Shown in pieces: positions 7,672 to 16,200 of a DNA stretch of 27,276 nt (position 1 is its first letter; each line of letters opens with the position of its first letter). The position numbers were made by a program, and so were the translations under genes. The stretch is from an uncultured Eubacteriales bacterium (GTDB lineage: Bacteria; Bacillota; Clostridia; Oscillospirales; Oscillospiraceae): positions 1 to 27,276 of the forward strand of contig URPU01000022.1 of the NCBI GenBank assembly GCA_900549865.1, read 5' to 3'. The notes under the pieces are model-generated. The model saw only the letters and a list, made by a program, of their open reading frames with translations. It was not told the DNA's origin and searched no databases.

Positions 7672-7956
7672 TTATTTCTTCTCCTTATTCGCAATGGAAT
7701 ACGAGAAAATTATCGTGACGATGGAGAGAGCCGCCGCCGTGCCAATGAGCATGGCCTCATAGCTGAACGGCAGCGCCTTGCGCAGAAGATACACAATGGC
7801 AAGCACGGCGATATCGACCGCCATGTGGGCAAGGTTCATCCCCACGATGGCCTTTTCATTGCCGGCGGCAAGACACTTTTTCGTGATGAGGCTGTTGAGA
7901 TACGCGCCGAGCGCGCCCCAGACCAGTCCGGCCAGCGCACCGATAACATAGTTCAT
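7672..7956 (-). CDS. Small integral membrane protein, first gene of glycan operon
   Basis: The protein is 94 residues from the ATG at 7956, which has an ideal GGAGGAAATATC leader; the longer frame from 8010 has no site and runs into the promoter. It has three predicted membrane segments (about residues 3-22, 42-60 and 66-86) and a short charged tail ending NKEKK. The pattern N-x-A-H-M-A-V-D near the second helix and L-I-G-T-A-A-A-L-S in the third resembles small clostridial membrane proteins sometimes labelled ATP synthase subunit I-like, but I would not assign that function. GtrA-type flippases are longer with four helices, so that is not a good match either. It is the promoter-proximal gene of the seven-gene operon. 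Confidence 0.65.
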   Translation of the reverse strand: MNYVIGALAGLVWGALGAYLNSLITKKCLAAGNEKAIVGMNLAHMAVDIAVLAIVYLLRKALPFSYEAMLIGTAAALSIVTIIFSYSIANKEKK

Positions 7957-7994
7957 GATATTTCCTCCGAAATGCGCATAAAATTTCTTTTTAT

Positions 7995-8023
7995 ATGATA
8001 CCACAAACACACGCCGCCTGCAA
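7995..8023 (-). promoter_or_regulatory. Sigma-A promoter of the seven-gene glycan operon
   Basis: On the minus strand TTGCAG (8023-8018) and TATCAT (8000-7995) are separated by 17 bp. The expected start near 7988 gives a leader of about 32 nt before the ATG at 7956. No other convincing promoter is seen inside the operon. Confidence 0.6.
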
Positions 8024-8064
8024 ACTGCTTTTTAATTTTTCCCATGCATTTTTTGCCGCGTGTA

Positions 8065-8092
8065 TTGCGCGGCGCGCGGCAGATACTATCGG
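8065..8092 (+). promoter_or_regulatory. Possible sporulation promoter of the coat genes
   Basis: GATACTAT (8081-8091 region) resembles the sigma-E -10 element, with a weak TATT-type -35 about 15 bp upstream. No sigma-A promoter is evident before the coat genes. This is a weak candidate based on gene type as much as on sequence. Confidence 0.25.
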
Positions 8093-8105
8093 CGAGGTGA
8101 TAAAA

Positions 8106-8279
8106 ATGAGTCCCAAAGAACTGCTCTATATCGAAGACGCGCTTGGACACACTCAGTTTCTCATGAATCAATGCCGCACGGCGGCCTCACAGCTCAAGGA
8201 TCCGGTGCTGCGCCAGCAGGCACAGCAGCTTGTGAACGGCAACCAGAAGCTGTTCACGCAGTTTTACAACCTTGTATAA
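8106..8279 (+). CDS. Small spore coat-like protein (CotF-associated)
   Basis: This 57-residue protein is too short for many gene finders. It starts at an ATG preceded by GAGGTGA 5 nt upstream. It reads MSPKELLYIEDALGHTQFLM and ends QKLFTQFYNLV. The 'KELLYIEDALGH' opening is typical of the short clostridial spore coat proteins encoded directly upstream of CotF-like genes. It is helical, glutamine-rich and has no signal peptide, as expected for proteins made in the mother cell and assembled on the forespore. The next coat gene starts 13 nt downstream, so the two are co-transcribed. Its presence implies an endospore-forming lineage. Confidence 0.8.
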   Translation: MSPKELLYIEDALGHTQFLMNQCRTAASQLKDPVLRQQAQQLVNGNQKLFTQFYNLV

Positions 8280-8292
8280 GGAGGCACGGCAA

Positions 8293-8544
8293 ATGGACGA
8301 CAGAGATATCATGGAAAACATTCTGCTCACGACGAAGGGCGTGTGCGACCTGTATATGCACGGCTCCATCGAGTCGGCGACGCCGAACGTTAGGCAGGCC
8401 TTCAACACCGCGCTCAACGACTCGCTGAGCATGCAGAGCGGAATATATCAGCAGATGAGCGATCACGGCTGGTACACCGCCGAGCAGGCAGAGCCGCAGA
8501 AGATGCAGCAGGTAAAGCAGAAATTCTGCTGCACGCAGGGCTAA
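8293..8544 (+). CDS. CotF-family spore coat protein
   Basis: This 83-residue protein starts at an ATG behind an AAGGAGG site that overlaps the stop of the preceding gene. MDDRDIMENILLTTKGVCDL and HGSIESATPNVRQAFNTALN are hallmark stretches of the clostridial coat F family, and the C-terminus FCCTQG carries two adjacent cysteines that could crosslink. It is about half the length of Bacillus CotF but normal for the short clostridial versions. It forms a two-gene unit with the preceding coat gene and ends just before a strong terminator shared with tuf. Confidence 0.85.
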   Translation: MDDRDIMENILLTTKGVCDLYMHGSIESATPNVRQAFNTALNDSLSMQSGIYQQMSDHGWYTAEQAEPQKMQQVKQKFCCTQG

Positions 8545-8564
8545 GCCGGACACCTCTTGAATGC

Positions 8565-8596
8565 AAAAAATCCTTCGCCGAAGCGAAGGATTTTTT
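8565..8596. terminator. Bidirectional terminator between coat genes and tuf
   Basis: Perfect 14-bp arms (8565-8578 and 8583-8596) close a CGAA tetraloop. The arms end in A6 on one side and T6 on the other, so the hairpin is followed by a U-run in both directions. It lies 20 nt past the second coat gene and 16 nt past the tuf stop. Confidence 0.93.
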
Positions 8597-8612
8597 GTAT
8601 ATAAGGGTTTGA

Positions 8613-9815
<1,203 letters not shown>

Positions 9816-9846
9816 TAGAATAATCCTCCTAAATAAGATTTACAAA

Positions 9847-11940
9847 TTAATAAATTGGTTTTCCAAAGCCGTTGTGTTTATTCACGAGGGCTTCCTGCAA
9901 ATTCTTGGGCAGCTCAACAAAGTGGCTGGGCTCCATTACGTACGTCGCCCTGCCCTGAGTCTTGCTGCGCAGGTCTGTGGCATAGCCGAACATCGTGGAG
10001 AGCGGAACATTGCACTCTATAACGGCTGCGCCGTTTCTGATCTCCGTGCCGATGATCTGGCCGCGCCTTGCGTTTATATCGCCCATAACGTCGCCCATAT
10101 ATTCGTCGGGCGCGGTCACGACGACCTTCATTATAGGCTCAAGCAGGGTCGGCCCCGCCTTCGCTGCGGCCTCCTTGAAGGCCATGCTGCCGCAGATCTT
10201 GAACGCCATCTCACTCGAGTCCACCTCATGGAAAGACCCGTCGAGCAGCGTCGCCTTGACGTCCACCGTCTGATAGCCGGCCAGAACACCGGAGAGCATT
10301 GCGCCCTGGATGCCCTGATCGACGCAGGGGATATACTCCTTGGGAATGGCGCCGCCGGTGATCTTGTTCACGAACTCATAGCCCTTGCCGGACTCGTTGG
10401 GCTCGATCATAAGCTTCACGTGCGCGAACTGACCCTTGCCGCCGGTCTGGCGGACGTATCTGGTGTCAACCGTTGCCGACTTAGTCACGGTCTCCTTATA
10501 GGATACCTGCGGCTTGCCGACGTTGGCCTCGACCTTGAATTCCCGGAGGAGTCTGTCCACTATTATTTCCAGATGCAGCTCACCCATACCGGCGATGATG
10601 GTCTGCCCCGTCTCCTCGTCCGTATAGGTCTTGAAGGTGGGGTCCTCCTCCGCCAGCTTTTGAAGGGCGATAGCCATCTTTTCCTGCCCGGCCTTCGTTT
10701 TCGGCTCTATCGCCACACGAATGACAGGCTCGGGAAATTCCATGGACTCAAGGATGATCTGATGCTTATCGTCACAGAGGGTGTCGCCGGTCGTCGTGTT
10801 TTTCAGTCCGACAGCGGCAGCGATATCGCCGGAATAGACCCAGTCGATATCCTCTCTGTGGTTGGCGTGCATCCGAAGGATGCGGCCGAAACGCTCACGC
10901 ACACCCTTGGTGGAGTTCATGACTGTCTTGCCTGTCTCCAGCGAGCCGGAGTACACGCGGAAGAAGCTGAGCCTGCCGACGTAAGGGTCTGTCATGATCT
11001 TGAACGCGAGGGCGGAGAAGGGAGCGCCGTCGTCGGCCTCTCTCGTCTCGGTCTCGCCCGATTTTGGATTGACGCCCTCTATCGCCGGAACATCCAGCGG
11101 AGACGGCATGTAATCCACTATCGCATCCAGAAGCTTCTGCACGCCTTTATTTTTATAAGAAGTGCCGCAGGTCACGGGGACCATCTCCACCGCGACAGTG
11201 GCCTTTCTTATCGCTGCGCGGATCTTCTCCGCGGGAACGGCTTCACCGTTGAGATACATTTCCATGATCTCATCGTCAAAGTCGGAGACTGCCTCAAGGA
11301 GCTTGTCCCTGTACTCCTCCGCAAGCGCCTTCATGTTCTCGGGGATCTCCTCCGTGACCATCTGCTTGCCGAGATCGTCAAGGTAAACGTCCGCGTTCAT
11401 ATCCACAAGATCCACGATGCCCTCAAAGCTGTCCTCGCTGCCTATCGGAAGCTGAATGGGAACGGCGTTGCATTTGAGCCTGTCGTGCACCATGTCAAGC
11501 ACATGGTAGAAGTCCGCGCCCATAATGTCCATCTTGTTGACGTAGATCATGCGCGGAACGTGGTAATGATCGGCCTGCCTCCAAACGGTTTCAGACTGGG
11601 GCTCAACTCCGCCCTTGGCACACAGGACAGTCACACAGCCGTCAAGCACGCGAAGCGAGCGCTCGACCTCGGCGGTGAAGTCCACGTGGCCCGGAGTGTC
11701 GATGATATTGATGCGGGTGCCGTTCCAGAAACAGGTCGTCGCAGCGGAGGTGATGGTGATGCCCCTCTCCTGCTCCTGCTCCATCCAGTCCATGGTGGCA
11801 GTTCCCTCATGTGTCTCACCCAGCTTGTAGTTTACGCCGGTGTAGAAAAGAATACGCTCAGTCGTGGTAGTCTTTCCCGCATCGATATGAGCCATGATAC
11901 CGATATTTCTTGTTTTCTCAAGTGAATACTGTCTGGGCAT
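9847..11940 (-). CDS. fusA: Elongation factor G
   Basis: This 697-residue protein is full length for EF-G, the GTPase that drives translocation and, with RRF, ribosome recycling. The G domain shows AHIDAGKTTTTERIL near residue 17, the switch I stretch MDWMEQEQERGITITSAATT, DTPGHVDF and NKMD. Domains II-V are complete, with GMGELHLEI in domain III, RQTGGKGQFAHV in domain IV and DINARRGQI in domain V. The ATG follows an AGGAG site. It sits 35 nt after rpsG and 31 nt before tuf, in standard str-operon order. The sequence is a typical translational EF-G rather than a ribosome-protection protein. Confidence 0.98.
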   Translation of the reverse strand: MPRQYSLEKTRNIGIMAHIDAGKTTTTERILFYTGVNYKLGETHEGTATMDWMEQEQERGITITSAATTCFWNGTRINIIDTPGHVDFTAEVERSLRVLDGCVTVLCAKGGVEPQSETVWRQADHYHVPRMIYVNKMDIMGADFYHVLDMVHDRLKCNAVPIQLPIGSEDSFEGIVDLVDMNADVYLDDLGKQMVTEEIPENMKALAEEYRDKLLEAVSDFDDEIMEMYLNGEAVPAEKIRAAIRKATVAVEMVPVTCGTSYKNKGVQKLLDAIVDYMPSPLDVPAIEGVNPKSGETETREADDGAPFSALAFKIMTDPYVGRLSFFRVYSGSLETGKTVMNSTKGVRERFGRILRMHANHREDIDWVYSGDIAAAVGLKNTTTGDTLCDDKHQIILESMEFPEPVIRVAIEPKTKAGQEKMAIALQKLAEEDPTFKTYTDEETGQTIIAGMGELHLEIIVDRLLREFKVEANVGKPQVSYKETVTKSATVDTRYVRQTGGKGQFAHVKLMIEPNESGKGYEFVNKITGGAIPKEYIPCVDQGIQGAMLSGVLAGYQTVDVKATLLDGSFHEVDSSEMAFKICGSMAFKEAAAKAGPTLLEPIMKVVVTAPDEYMGDVMGDINARRGQIIGTEIRNGAAVIECNVPLSTMFGYATDLRSKTQGRATYVMEPSHFVELPKNLQEALVNKHNGFGKPIY

Positions 11941-11975
11941 TTAATACTCCTGAAATGAATCTCACTGAAATCAGA

Positions 11976-12446
11976 TCACCATCTGAAGTGTGCAAAAGCC
12001 TTGTTCGCTTCTGCGTTCTTGTGCATATCCTCGCGCTTCTTGACGGATGCGCCGAGATTGTTGCACGCGTCCATGATCTCGCCTGCAAGGCGCTCCTTCA
12101 TGGTCTTCTCGCCGCGCTTGCGGGAGTAGTCCACGAGCCAGCGCAGCGCCAGAGTCTGGCGGCGTGCGGGACGAACTTCGATAGGAACCTGATAGGTTGC
12201 GCCGCCGACGCGGCGTGCCTTGACCTCAAGTGCGGGCATGATGTTGTTCATCGCTTCGGTGAACGCGTCAAGCGGCTCCTTGCCGGTCTTTTCTTTGATG
12301 ATGTCAAAAGCGTCATAAACGACCTTCTGAGCAACACCCTTCTTGCCGTCGAGCATAACGCCGTTGATGAGCTTGGTCACCAGAACGCTGTTATACAGAG
12401 GATCAGGCAAAATTTCTCTCTTGGGAACATTACCTCTTCTGGGCAC
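11976..12446 (-). CDS. rpsG: 30S ribosomal protein S7 (GTG start)
   Basis: S7 nucleates assembly of the 30S head and contacts the decoding region. The most likely start is GTG at 12446, giving MPRRGNVPKREILPDPLYNS and exactly 156 residues, the usual S7 length. It has an AAGGAGG site 7 nt upstream. An ATG at 12464 would add six non-conserved residues and would place the Shine-Dalgarno sequence inside the coding region. Conserved stretches include KLINGVMLDGKKGVAQKV, RRVGGATYQVP and AHFRW at the end. The preceding intercistronic gap is 169 nt, long and structured. Confidence 0.96.
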   Translation of the reverse strand: MPRRGNVPKREILPDPLYNSVLVTKLINGVMLDGKKGVAQKVVYDAFDIIKEKTGKEPLDAFTEAMNNIMPALEVKARRVGGATYQVPIEVRPARRQTLALRWLVDYSRKRGEKTMKERLAGEIMDACNNLGASVKKREDMHKNAEANKAFAHFRW

Positions 12447-12519
12447 GTTGCTTCCCTCCTTCATTAAAAAATGGAATCACAGGTACTCGAACGCAGCAGT
12501 GCGTCCGTTGCGCCCCGAG

Positions 12520-12595
12520 GTTTATCCACACGATAAATATAGATAAACGACAGGGCTTTTTGAGCAGCCCTCCGGCCACGCCGGCGCGCGGCTGC
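12520..12595 (-). promoter_or_regulatory. Structured rpsL-rpsG intercistronic leader
   Basis: The 169-nt gap between rpsL and rpsG contains a two-part hairpin: outer arms 12564-12569/12590-12595, inner arms 12572-12576/12580-12584. In the RNA, the 3' side of this hairpin (AGGGCU) can alternatively pair with AGCCCU at 12552-12557. A further 7-bp inverted repeat (GTTTATC 12520-12526, GATAAAC 12542-12548) lies closer to rpsG. The position matches the E. coli S7 translational control site, but the structure is not obviously homologous. Confidence 0.45.
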
Positions 12596-12615
12596 CCCTG
12601 CCTAAGCTGTCGGAA

Positions 12616-13041
12616 TTACTTCTTCTTAGCAGCCTTGGGCCTCTTTGCGCCGTACTTGGATCTGGCCTGCATACGACCGTTCACGCCCTGAGCATCGAGG
12701 GTACCGCGGATGATGTGATAACGGACACCAGGAAGGTCCTTCACACGGCCGCCACGGATCATAACGACGGAGTGCTCCTGCAGGTTATGGCCGATACCGG
12801 GGATGTAAGCTGTGACTTCGTAACCATTGGTCAGACGTACACGGGCGATCTTACGCAGAGCGGAGTTCGGCTTCTTAGGAGTGGAAGTACGGACTGCGGT
12901 GCAGACGCCTCTCTTCTGGGGGGAGCTGAGATTGGTCTCTCTGTTCTTGAGGGTGTTCAGGCCCTTCTGCATTGCAGGAGAGGTGGACTTGGAGGTGATC
13001 TTTTCTCTTCCCTTTCTGACAAGCTGGTTAAAGGTTGGCAT
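12616..13041 (-). CDS. rpsL: 30S ribosomal protein S12
   Basis: S12 sits at the decoding centre and affects translational accuracy. The protein is 141 residues from the ATG at 13041, which follows AAAGGAG 6 nt upstream; the open frame to 13173 is non-coding leader. It starts MPTFNQLVRKGREK and has the Firmicutes-type insertion seen in longer S12 proteins. The conserved motifs TPKKPNSALRK and GGRVKDLPGVRYH are intact, so the lysines whose changes give streptomycin resistance in other bacteria are unchanged. The tail is lysine- and alanine-rich (KYGAKRPKAAKKK). It is the first gene of the str operon here and has its own promoter, rather than following rpoC. Confidence 0.97.
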   Translation of the reverse strand: MPTFNQLVRKGREKITSKSTSPAMQKGLNTLKNRETNLSSPQKRGVCTAVRTSTPKKPNSALRKIARVRLTNGYEVTAYIPGIGHNLQEHSVVMIRGGRVKDLPGVRYHIIRGTLDAQGVNGRMQARSKYGAKRPKAAKKK

Positions 13042-13096
13042 TGTTTTCTCCTTTCTTTCGTCGTCGCGGGCATTTTCGCACTTTTGCTGCACCGAA

Positions 13097-13115
13097 CATG
13101 CCGCAAAGCGGCATG
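13097..13115 (-). promoter_or_regulatory. Leader hairpin upstream of rpsL
   Basis: Perfect 8-bp arms CATGCCGC (13097-13104) and GCGGCATG (13108-13115) close a 3-nt loop in the roughly 115-nt rpsL leader. No T-run follows. It may be a ribosomal-protein control element or a stability hairpin. Confidence 0.4.
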
Positions 13116-13163
13116 CTTTGTGCATCTTTGCAAATGGGCGCACTGATACCCACGCAATGAAAG

Positions 13164-13192
13164 AGTTTAGCATATTTCACAAATTTAGTCAA
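13164..13192 (-). promoter_or_regulatory. Sigma-A promoter of the str operon
   Basis: On the minus strand TTGACT (13192-13187) and TAAACT (13169-13164) are 17 bp apart. Transcription should start near 13157, leaving a leader of about 115 nt before rpsL. Confidence 0.8.
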
Positions 13193-13207
13193 GAATATTT
13201 GTGAAAT
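13174..13207. repeat. Inverted repeat flanking the rpsL -35 box
   Basis: Perfect 11-nt arms ATTTCACAAAT (13174-13184) and ATTTGTGAAAT (13197-13207) are separated by 12 nt that contain the -35 hexamer. It could be a regulator binding site. Confidence 0.6.
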
Positions 13208-13242
13208 TTATTTTTGGAATTTTGGTTCTATACTTTTATATA

Positions 13243-13279
13243 ATAAATACAAGGAGGGCTATGCCCTCCTTGTATTTAT
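13243..13279 (-). terminator. Terminator of the surface protein gene
   Basis: Perfect 17-bp arms (13243-13259 and 13263-13279) enclose a 3-nt loop, 16 nt past the stop codon. The distal part of the stem is AU-rich and is followed by TATATAAAAG rather than a clean U-run. It also isolates the str promoter from upstream transcription. Confidence 0.85.
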
Positions 13280-13295
13280 GGTATTCGCTCAAGGC

Positions 13296-16200
13296 TTATT
13301 TCTCTTTTTTCCTGCGCAGCAGGTACACGCCGCCCGCCGCGGCAAGGCCGGTGCAGAGCATCACGCCTGCAAGCAGGGCGAGATTCGCATCGTCGCCGGT
13401 GCGGATGATGCCGCCTCTGCCGAGGGTGTTGCGGTTGGTTATGGTAGACGTCCTGACGCGGAAGCCCGCGGGAGTATAATCCGCATAACGCTGCGCCGTG
13501 CCGACCTCGGTGTCTATCTGGACGTTATAGGTCCCGGCGGAGAGGGTGTTGATGTAGCTGCTGTATATGGTGACCATGGTGCCGACGGTACCGTCGGGCA
13601 GGGTGCAGGGGGAGACCGAGTAATCCGTACCGGCGCGCAGCTCATTCCTGCCGACGGTGACGGAAAGCACCTCCGGCTCGGCCCCGGTGTGCACGTGGGT
13701 ATACGGCGCATCCGTGACGAAGCTGAGGTTGTTGCCGGAATAGTCCGCGCGGCCGGAGGCGGGGCTGACTATTATGGGCTTGAGCACGCTGACACGGTAT
13801 CTGGTCTCGCTCTCGACATATTCGCAGATATAGTGGCTGTAGTGCACCTTATCTATCGTCGCCTTGCAGCCGCCGTACTTGGAGTAATCCACGGGGTAAT
13901 TCCCGCCGTAGAGCATGATGGAGCCGACCTCGCCGCTGAGGTTTTCATACGTGCCGCTGTACACCTCGACATTGCCGGTGCTTTCTATCGTGTTGACGAC
14001 AAGCTTCTTATCCGTGAGCGCGGTGCTGATGCTGCCGCCGAGGGTCACGCTCGCGCCGGTCTGCGCGGTGAGCGTGCCTATATTCGTGACGTTTGTAAGC
14101 AGGCCCGCGTGTATGTCGGCCTTGCTGCCCGCGCCGATGGTCAGCGTGCCGATGTCGCTGTCCTTCACGTCGGAGCGGACTGTGACAGACTTGGCGTCGC
14201 TGCCGACAGCGACGGAGGGAGCCGTGACGGAGTCGATGACGACAAGGTTGAGGCCGTCGCCCAGATCGACCGCGCCTGTGACCTCTGTATTGATGACCTC
14301 AACGGAGGTGAGGTTCGCGCCCGTTCCGCTGTGGGTGAGGGTGCCGTCTATCTTCGTGTTCCAGATGAACACGTTCTGCGCCTCCGGCGTTATGGTGACG
14401 TTGCCCTTTATACCGTACTTGTGCGCAAGCTGACCGTCTATGTAGACGTCATCCGCGATGGTGATGTCACCCTCGTCGATATCGTCAAGAAGGATAATGG
14501 TCTGCCCGGCCACGGTGCTTCCGGTGGAGGCGGCGGCATAGGCCTCGGCAAAGGTGCGGTACTCCGTCGCAACGACGCGGGCGACGTACTTCACTCTTAT
14601 CTCCCACAGGCCGGTAAGGTTCTTGTACTCGGCCTTATAGCCCTCTGCCACGTAGTTGACGGGAGAGGCGGGGTCGAAGCTGGTGTTTGCCTCATATATG
14701 GTGACGGTGCCGGCGGTGGTGCCGGATATGAGTGAGCCGGCCTTGTACGTGGGCTTGATGATGCCGGTGCTGCTCTCATCGCCGAGGGTGAGGCTGCCGG
14801 AGGCGGAGGTGAACTCCGCGATGCTGCCCGTGAGCGCATCGACCGTGCCGTCGCCGAGGATGCGCAGCGCGCCGCCGATCTTGAACATCGGATCCGTGCC
14901 GGTGCCAGTCATGCTGTGGGTGAGGATATTCTTCGTATTTATGACCACGGACGCCTCGGCGGGGATCTCAACATTTTTGACCTCGGCCACAGCAGCGATG
15001 AGCACGACCTCCTTGCCGGAGACGATCGCCGCGTTCACGGCGTCCTGAAGCTTCTGATACTGCGTGTCGCCGACCTTGGCCACATTGCCCTCGCCGTCAA
15101 TGACGGAGAAGCTGCTGATACTGAGCGTGGCCATGCCCGTCGCGGGGTCATAGGTGAAGGTATTGGGCGTTTCGGCCGTCGCCTGTCCTTCGGGAACATA
15201 GGTATCGACAGCGGCGCCTTTGCCGTCATGTATATGGTGCATTTCAGTCGGCTCGAAGCCGGTGTAGATGCTGAGCGTCATGGGCGCGCCCTTGAGCTTG
15301 TCGTTGGAGATGTCGAACTCCGCGGTGTCTTCGCCGACAGTAACGGAGGCGTAGGGCTTGACGTCGTAGCTTATCCTGCCCTCGCCAAGCTCACGAAGCT
15401 CCGCCCGGACAAAGAGGCTGACATCCGCATCCTCCGCGGCGGGCTTTGCCGCGGCTTCCTCCTCCGCGTCGAGAGATAGCACGGCGGGCATCTGCGCGAG
15501 GTACTGCTCAAGCAGGGTACTGACGGCGTCGCCGCGAAGCGCCTTTTCAAGACCGCTGAGCGCGACGGCGCTGCCGGGGATAAGCCCATCCGCACCGCTG
15601 ACGGTTCCGGCGCGGCGCTCCGTCACGGCGACATTGAGCCTGACGCCGTTTATATCATAGGCGACTCTGTCCACAGCCGCGACAGCCGCGTCGTCAACAA
15701 GGGGCGCGACGGAATACCAGCCGTCGCCGGAGAGCTCACAGCGATAGACCGCGGCATCGATATACGCGGTGACGTCCTGACGGAAGAGGCCGCCGGTGAC
15801 GGAGACCGTGCCGCCCTCGACCGTGGTTATAAGGCCGTCCACACTGCCGCCGTCAATGCTGAGGGCGCAGGACGCGTCGTGCACGTCATGGACGATGCCG
15901 CCGGTGACGGCGACGTCCTCAAGCCGGAGGCTGCCGTTATTGAGAATGGCGACGCCGTTGGCATCACCGCCGTAGGCGAAGATGGAGCCGTTTTTAACAT
16001 AGACCTCGGCATATTCATAGACGTACTGATCCGTCGTACCCTCGACGAGCACATCCGCGCCCTCGACAGTGAAGCAGAGGGGGGCCGTCTCGGTCGCGCC
16101 GGTTATGTACAGGGCAAAGCCGTTGAGGTCAAGGATTATGTTCCTGCCCATGGGCACGAAGACCGATTCCTCCTCCGCGTCTCTGAGCAGCGTGATCGTT

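Noticed and set aside
7672..7956. Small membrane protein as a GtrA flippase
   Set aside because: It has only three predicted helices in 94 residues and lacks the GtrA pattern, although it shares an operon with a GtrB-like gene.
9847..11940. fusA as a ribosome-protection (Tet) protein
   Set aside because: The motifs, length and str-operon position match the translational EF-G; no features of tetracycline-resistance proteins are seen.
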